From Streptomyces apocyni (lineage in GTDB: Bacteria > Actinomycetota > Actinomycetes > Streptomycetales > Streptomycetaceae): DNA of 64,000 bases. The stretch covers positions 51,559 through 115,558 of the forward strand of contig NZ_WHOM01000076.1 of NCBI RefSeq assembly GCF_009739465.1. The letters are read 5' to 3'. Below the pieces are notes generated by a model. The model was not told the origin of the DNA and ran no database searches. It saw only the letters and a program-made list of their open reading frames with translations. The position numbers were made by a program, and so were the translations under genes. Positions 59,963 through 64,000 of this stretch are shown here, piece by piece. Every line of letters begins with the position of its first letter. The first letter of the stretch is position 1.

Positions 59963-61867
59963 ATGTCTGTCAGAGTAGATGGGGAAATATCAGCAGAGGT
60001 TCCGGGGAAGCTGCGCCGCGCACTCCGAGGTCCAAGCCCGGCGAAGGTCCCCGCCCTGGTCGCCACCGCCTGCACCATCGTGGGTCTGCTGGACATCGCC
60101 GCGGGCGCGATCCCGCGCTTTCGGCACAGCCGTATGCACGCCATCGCCGAGGTGCTCCCCGGCGCACTCGGCCCCTTCGCCGCCGCCCTCTCGATCAGCG
60201 CGGGCGTCCTGCTGCTTCTGCTCGGCCACGGGCTGCGGCGTGGGAAGCGGCGGGCCTGGCGGGCCGCCGTGGTGCTGCTGCCGGTCGGTGCGCTGGCCCA
60301 GCTGCTGTACCGGAACTCCTTCGTCGGCACCCTGATCTCGCTGGTTCTGCTCGCACTGCTGCTACGGCACCGCGGCGAGTTCGCCTCCCTGCCCGATCCG
60401 CGCAGCCGCTGGTACGCGCTCGCCAACTTCGTGCTGGTGGGCACCGGTTCGATCAGCCTGGGCCTGGTCATCGTGAGTACCCGCCCGCGCCACGTCGTCG
60501 GCGACCCGAGCATCGCCGAGTACCTCTCGCACGTACTGTTCGGCCTGGTCGGCTTCGCGGGCCCGGTCGAGTACACCGGACGTACGGCCACGACCGTGGC
60601 GTACTCGCTGGGCGCGCTTGGCCTGCTCACCGCGATCACCACCGTCTATCTGGCGTTCCGCCCCGAGCACCCGGCGGCCCGCCTCACCGAAAGCGACGAA
60701 ACCCGGCTACGCGAACTCCTCGCCCGGCACGGTGCCCGCGACTCGCTGGGTCACTTCGCGCTGCGCCGCGACAAAGCCGTCGTCTTCTCGCCCAGCGGCA
60801 AGGCGGCCGTCTGCTACCGCGTCATCTCCGGCGTGATGCTCGCCAGCGGTGACCCCATCGGCGACGTGGAGGCCTGGCCGGGCGCGATCGAGCGCTTCAT
60901 GGACGAGGCCAAGCGGCACTCCTGGACCCCCGCCGTGATGGGCTGCTCGGAGACCGGCGGCGAGGTGTGGACCCGCGAGACCGGTCTGGACGCCCTTGAG
61001 CTGGGCGACGAAGCGGTGGTGGATGTCCCGGATTTCTCCCTGTCCGGGCGCCCGATGCGGAACGTGCGCCAGATGGTCAAGCGCATCGAACGGGGTGGGT
61101 ACGAGACCCGGGTACGGCGCGTCCGTGACCTCAGCGACACCGAACTGGCCCGCATCCAGCGCGCCGCGGCCGACTGGCGCGGCACCGACACCGAGCGCGG
61201 CTTCTCGATGGCGCTCGGCCGGATCGGCGACGCGGCGGACGGCGACTGTCTGATCGCCACCGCGCACAAGCGGGACGAGCGGGACGTGCAGGCCGTGCGG
61301 GACGTGCAGGCCGTGCGGGACGTGCAGGCCGTGCGGGACGTGCGGGACGAGCAGCCTGGGCCGTACGGGGATCTGAAGGCCGTACTGCACTTCGTGCCCT
61401 GGGGCTCGGATGGCGTCTCGCTTGATCTGATGCGCCGGGACCGCGCGGCTGACCCCGGGATGAACGAGCTGCTCATCGTGGCGTCTTTGCTGGCCGCGCC
61501 GAAGCTGGGCGTCAACCGGGTCTCGCTCAACTTCGCGATGTTCCGCTCGACACTCGCCCGCGGCGAGAAGCTGGGGGCGGGGCCGGTGCTGCGGGTCTGG
61601 CGTGGGCTGCTCGTGTTTCTCTCCCGCTGGTTCCAGATCGAGTCCCTGTACAAGTTCAACGCCAAGTTCCGCCCCCGCTGGGAGCCCCGCTTCATCGTCT
61701 TCCGCACCACCCGCGACCTGCCCCGCATCGGCATCGCCGCGATGCGGGCCGAGGGTTTTGTGACCCTCGCCCTGCCCCGCTTCCTGCGCCTGGGAGCAAG
61801 GGGGCCACGCCCCTGCCCGCACCGGCCGTCAATGGAGTGCCAGGACCCCGAGATCCGGGCCGCCTAG
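59963..61867 (+). CDS. Phosphatidylglycerol lysyltransferase-domain membrane protein
   Basis: This is a 634-residue MprF/LysX-type protein. About six membrane helices occupy residues 28-235, followed by a cytosolic DUF2156 double-GNAT aminoacyl-lipid synthase domain: LGHFALRRDKAVVFSPSGKA, VMLASGDPIGDVEAWPGAIE, FSMALGRIGDAADGDCLIAT and LYKFNAKFRPRWEPRFIVF. It lacks the fused lysyl-tRNA synthetase of mycobacterial LysX. Such enzymes add lysine to phosphatidylglycerol, lowering envelope negative charge. An in-frame triple RDVQAV repeat (440-457) interrupts the domain. Confidence 0.9.
   Translation: MSVRVDGEISAEVPGKLRRALRGPSPAKVPALVATACTIVGLLDIAAGAIPRFRHSRMHAIAEVLPGALGPFAAALSISAGVLLLLLGHGLRRGKRRAWRAAVVLLPVGALAQLLYRNSFVGTLISLVLLALLLRHRGEFASLPDPRSRWYALANFVLVGTGSISLGLVIVSTRPRHVVGDPSIAEYLSHVLFGLVGFAGPVEYTGRTATTVAYSLGALGLLTAITTVYLAFRPEHPAARLTESDETRLRELLARHGARDSLGHFALRRDKAVVFSPSGKAAVCYRVISGVMLASGDPIGDVEAWPGAIERFMDEAKRHSWTPAVMGCSETGGEVWTRETGLDALELGDEAVVDVPDFSLSGRPMRNVRQMVKRIERGGYETRVRRVRDLSDTELARIQRAAADWRGTDTERGFSMALGRIGDAADGDCLIATAHKRDERDVQAVRDVQAVRDVQAVRDVRDEQPGPYGDLKAVLHFVPWGSDGVSLDLMRRDRAADPGMNELLIVASLLAAPKLGVNRVSLNFAMFRSTLARGEKLGAGPVLRVWRGLLVFLSRWFQIESLYKFNAKFRPRWEPRFIVFRTTRDLPRIGIAAMRAEGFVTLALPRFLRLGARGPRPCPHRPSMECQDPEIRAA
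61280..61333 (+). repeat. Three perfect 18-bp tandem repeats in coding region
   Basis: CGGGACGTGCAGGCCGTG is repeated three times without change (61280, 61298, 61316), encoding RDVQAV three times in the lysyltransferase protein. A partial fourth unit follows. Perfect identity suggests recent expansion. Confidence 0.92.
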
Positions 61868-61938
61868 CCGAGCACTCGTGGCCGACCTGCGGGCCCCTGG
61901 GGCGCGGCAGCTACTCCGTCCGGGCCTAGGCTGGAGGC

Positions 61939-62841
61939 ATGAGTACGTTGTATGGCCGAGGGTCGGTCGAAGGCCTGCCTACGTTCGACCGCTGCGCGGT
62001 CATGGGCGTCGTCAATGTCACGCCGGACTCCTTCTCCGACGGCGGGCGCTGGTTCGACACCACGACCGCCGTCAAACACGGCCTGGACCTGGTCACCGAG
62101 GGCGCCGACCTGGTCGATGTCGGCGGCGAGTCCACCCGCCCCGGCGCCAGCCGCGTCGACGAGGCGGAGGAGCTGCGCCGGGTCGTGCCGGTGGTGCGGG
62201 ACCTGGTCTCCGAGGGCGTCACCGTCTCCGTGGACACCATGCGGGCCAAGGTCGCCGAGCAGGCGCTCAAGGCGGGGGCCAGGCTGGTCAACGACGTCAG
62301 CGGTGGCCTCGCCGACCCCGCCATGGTGCCGACCGTCGCCGCCGCTGGCGCCCCCTTCGTGGTCATGCACTGGCGCGGCTTCAGCGCGGACATGAACAGC
62401 AAGGCGGTGTACGAGAACGTGGTCAGCGAGGTCGTCGCCGAGCTCCACGCGCGCGTGGAGGCCGTCGTCGCCGGGGGGATCGCCCCCGAGCACCTGGTGA
62501 TCGACCCGGGTCTGGGCTTCGCCAAGCAGGCCGAGCACGACCTGGCGCTGATGGCCCACCTGGCGGACCTGCGCGCGCTCGGCCGCCCGATCCTGGTCGC
62601 CGCCTCCCGTAAGCGCTTCCTCGGCCGCGTACTCGCCGGGCCCGAGGGAGCCCCGCCGCCCGCCAGGGAGCGGGACGCCGCCACCGCCGCGGTCTCCGCG
62701 ATCGCCGCGCACCAGGGCGCCTGGGCGGTACGGGTCCACGAGGTACGCGCCACCGCGGACGCGGTACGCGTCGCCCGCGCCATCGAAGGCGCCACCACCA
62801 TCGAGGGCGTCGCCACTCCCGGTGCCGAGGGAGCCCAGTGA
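61939..62841 (+). CDS. folP: Dihydropteroate synthase
   Basis: FolP condenses p-aminobenzoate with hydroxymethyl-dihydropterin diphosphate and is the sulfonamide target. The 300-residue product has the two signatures MGVVNVTPDSFSDGGRWFD and DLVDVGGESTRPGASRVDEA, plus VNDVSGG, HWRGFSADM, IDPGLGFAKQAEHDLAL and the SRKRFLG loop. It is the first of the folate genes folP, (NTF2-like), folB, folK and is GTGA-coupled to the next gene. Confidence 0.97.
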   Translation: MSTLYGRGSVEGLPTFDRCAVMGVVNVTPDSFSDGGRWFDTTTAVKHGLDLVTEGADLVDVGGESTRPGASRVDEAEELRRVVPVVRDLVSEGVTVSVDTMRAKVAEQALKAGARLVNDVSGGLADPAMVPTVAAAGAPFVVMHWRGFSADMNSKAVYENVVSEVVAELHARVEAVVAGGIAPEHLVIDPGLGFAKQAEHDLALMAHLADLRALGRPILVAASRKRFLGRVLAGPEGAPPPARERDAATAAVSAIAAHQGAWAVRVHEVRATADAVRVARAIEGATTIEGVATPGAEGAQ

Positions 62842-63338
62842 CGTCGTCGCAGACCGAAGCCGTCACCCAGGCGAACACAGCCTTCTACGAGGCGATGGAG
62901 CGCGGCGACTACGACGAACTGGCCGCTCTGTGGCTCGACGACGGTTCGGGCGATCCCGACGCCTGGTCGGACGTGTCCTGTGTGCACCCCGGCTGGCAGG
63001 TGCTCACCGGGCGCGGCGAGGTTCTCAGGTCGTACGCCGCGCTGATGGCGCAGATCGAGTACATCCAGTACTTCCTGACCGATCTGCGGGTCCGCGCGTA
63101 CGGTGACACCGCCATCGTGACCTGCACCGAGAACATCCTGCTCGGCGGCCCCACCGAGGAGGGCAGCGAGCTCGGCCCGCTGGTCGGCCAGCAGTTCGTC
63201 GCCACCAACGTGTTCCACCGCACACCCGACGGCTGGAAGATGTGGGCCCACCACTCCTCGCCGGTCCTCTCCGACTCCGACGAGGAGGAAGACGGCGAAG
63301 GCGGCGGAGGCGGCGGAGGCGGCGAGTCACCCGCCTGA
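62838..63338 (+). CDS. NTF2/SnoaL-like protein in folate operon
   Basis: This 166-residue protein starts at GTG overlapping the folP stop. It is a cone-shaped NTF2-like fold with NTAFYEAMERGDYDELAALW, VHPGWQVLTGRGEVLRSYAA and NVFHRTPDGWKMWAHHSSP, ending in an acidic run and a Gly-rich tail. It is conserved between folP and folB in Streptomyces as I recall. It may be a small enzyme or carrier for a pterin intermediate; no catalytic evidence is visible. Confidence 0.88.
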   Translation: MTSSQTEAVTQANTAFYEAMERGDYDELAALWLDDGSGDPDAWSDVSCVHPGWQVLTGRGEVLRSYAALMAQIEYIQYFLTDLRVRAYGDTAIVTCTENILLGGPTEEGSELGPLVGQQFVATNVFHRTPDGWKMWAHHSSPVLSDSDEEEDGEGGGGGGGGESPA

Positions 63339-63529
63339 GTGGGGCGGGGACCGTACGGGATTGGGATCGCCGATCACGGGGTATAGGCCGCTACCAGCCA
63401 TGGCCCCGGCTGTCCATAGCCCCCGTGGGCGAGCGCTGTCGGTGCGCGCAGGTAGATTCGCCCTCAGGCCCGCGCGGCGACCGCACTCGGCGAGGGGCTG
63501 CCCAACCAACGATTGCAGGAGTGATTCGC

Positions 63530-63889
63530 GTGGATCGTGTCGCGCTGCGCGGCCTGAAGGCCCGTGGGCACCACGGTGTGTTCCCCCGGGAGCGCGAGGA
63601 AGGCCAGACCTTCATCGTGGACCTGGTGCTCGGCTTGGACACCACGGCGGCCGCGGCCGACGACGACCTGGCGAAGACCGTGCACTACGGCGAGGTGGCC
63701 GAGGAGGTCGTGGCGGTCGTCGAGGGCGAGCCCGTCAACCTCATCGAGACGCTGGCTGAGCGCATCGCCCAGCGGTGCCTCAAGCATGAAGGGGTGCTGG
63801 AAGTCGAGGTGATCGTGCACAAGCCGGACGCTCCGATCACCGTGCCCTTCGACGACGTGACCATCACCATCACCCGGAGCCGAGTATGA
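63530..63889 (+). CDS. folB: Dihydroneopterin aldolase
   Basis: FolB cleaves dihydroneopterin to hydroxymethyl-dihydropterin and glycolaldehyde. The 119-residue product is standard length, with VALRGLKARGHHGVFPRERE, QTFIVDLVLGLDT, VHYGEVAEEVVAVVEGEPVN, LIETLAERIAQRCL and VEVIVHKPDAPI. GTG at 63530 is chosen because AGGAG lies 8 nt upstream; the GTG at 63521 overlaps that site. Its stop overlaps the folK start (ATGA). Confidence 0.95.
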   Translation: MDRVALRGLKARGHHGVFPREREEGQTFIVDLVLGLDTTAAAADDDLAKTVHYGEVAEEVVAVVEGEPVNLIETLAERIAQRCLKHEGVLEVEVIVHKPDAPITVPFDDVTITITRSRV

Positions 63890-64000
63890 ACTCTCCCAGC
63901 GACCCCACCGTGCAGCCGGTGCCCGCCTCCGTGGTTCAGCAGGTGGACGCCGCCGACACCACCCTCAGCAACCCCAAACGCGCGGTGATCTCACTGGGCG
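63886..64000 (+). CDS. folK: HPPK FolK, 5' part only
   Basis: This is the beginning of 2-amino-4-hydroxy-6-hydroxymethyldihydropteridine pyrophosphokinase, cut by the window end after 38 codons. It is ATGA-coupled to folB. After a 30-residue polar leader (MNSPSDPTVQPVPASVVQQV), the frame reaches KRAVISLG, the expected first strand of FolK before the SNLG motif. Gene order and this strand support the call; the active site lies beyond the edge. Confidence 0.85.
   Translation, partial: MNSPSDPTVQPVPASVVQQVDAADTTLSNPKRAVISLG

Overview
The window is chromosomal DNA from a Streptomyces, or a very close relative. The GC content is very high, GTG starts are common, and many genes overlap by 4 bases (ATGA or GTGA). 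The gene set includes markers of this genus: sigE-cseABC, lsr2, clpC with a ClgR-type operator, disA beside radA, an ECF41 sigma factor, and many small proline- or threonine-rich membrane proteins. From memory, the order proC - ilvD - ppx - radA/disA - mutY - sigE/cseABC - clpC - lsr2 - coaX/nadC/nadB/panC - folP/folB/folK follows the S. coelicolor core chromosome, roughly SCO3337 to SCO3401. I did not check this by alignment. I see no rRNA, tRNA, CRISPR array, insertion sequence or prophage.

Layout. 1-1.7 kb: direct repeats, then three tiny GTGA-coupled genes facing a minimal GntR regulator, with a CTAG-rich palindrome between them. 1.7-6.5 kb: proC, a secreted pectate lyase-pectinesterase fusion, and a two-gene ABC exporter with a palindrome on its start codon. 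6.5-10.2 kb: an FAD oxidoreductase, an ECF41 sigma factor, a methyltransferase and a membrane protein. 10.2-14.9 kb: ilvD, a TetR regulator, a sugar-phosphate isomerase-like protein and a Ppx/GppA phosphatase. 14.9-18.1 kb: a cysteine-rich hypothetical protein, five copies of a 107/108-bp tandem repeat, and a sigma-like/zinc-finger/transmembrane/BACON fusion protein. 18.3-28.2 kb: radA, disA, a membrane protein, a PAP2 phosphatase, mutY, the sigE-cseABC envelope-stress operon and an M23 endopeptidase. 28.8-32.5 kb: a large NACHT NTPase and an AhpD-like protein. 32.6-38.7 kb: clpC, an SCO3374-family protein, lsr2, a short argA, a BlaI-type regulator and two small genes. 38.9-44.4 kb: a fully coupled cofactor operon (DUF2520 protein, panC, nadB, nadC, coaX). 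44.5-50.5 kb: a cluster of DnaA-box-like sites, a threonine aldolase-like enzyme, an ArsR-type regulator with an operator, a NarL-type two-component pair and a methyltransferase. 50.4-64 kb: an orphan NuoD homologue, two PH-domain membrane proteins, a divergently arranged quaternary-amine ABC importer, an esterase facing a lysyl-lipid synthase, and the folate genes folP, folB and folK (cut by the window end).

How the parts connect. The clearest regulatory link is an ECF41 circuit. The motif TGTCACA-N16-CGTC occurs exactly before the sigma gene itself, before the neighbouring FAD oxidoreductase and, 23 kb away, before the AhpD-like gene. The last two are typical ECF41 partner families. Envelope homeostasis is a second theme: sigE-cseABC, DisA (c-di-AMP), PAP2, M23 peptidase, PH-domain proteins, betaine uptake and lipid lysinylation. 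A third is cofactor supply: NAD, pantothenate/CoA and folate.

The most interesting candidates for second looks are the ECF41 regulon, the NACHT protein (a possible anti-phage NLR-like protein), the sigma/BACON fusion, the tandem repeat array, and the DUF2520 protein as a possible ketopantoate reductase.
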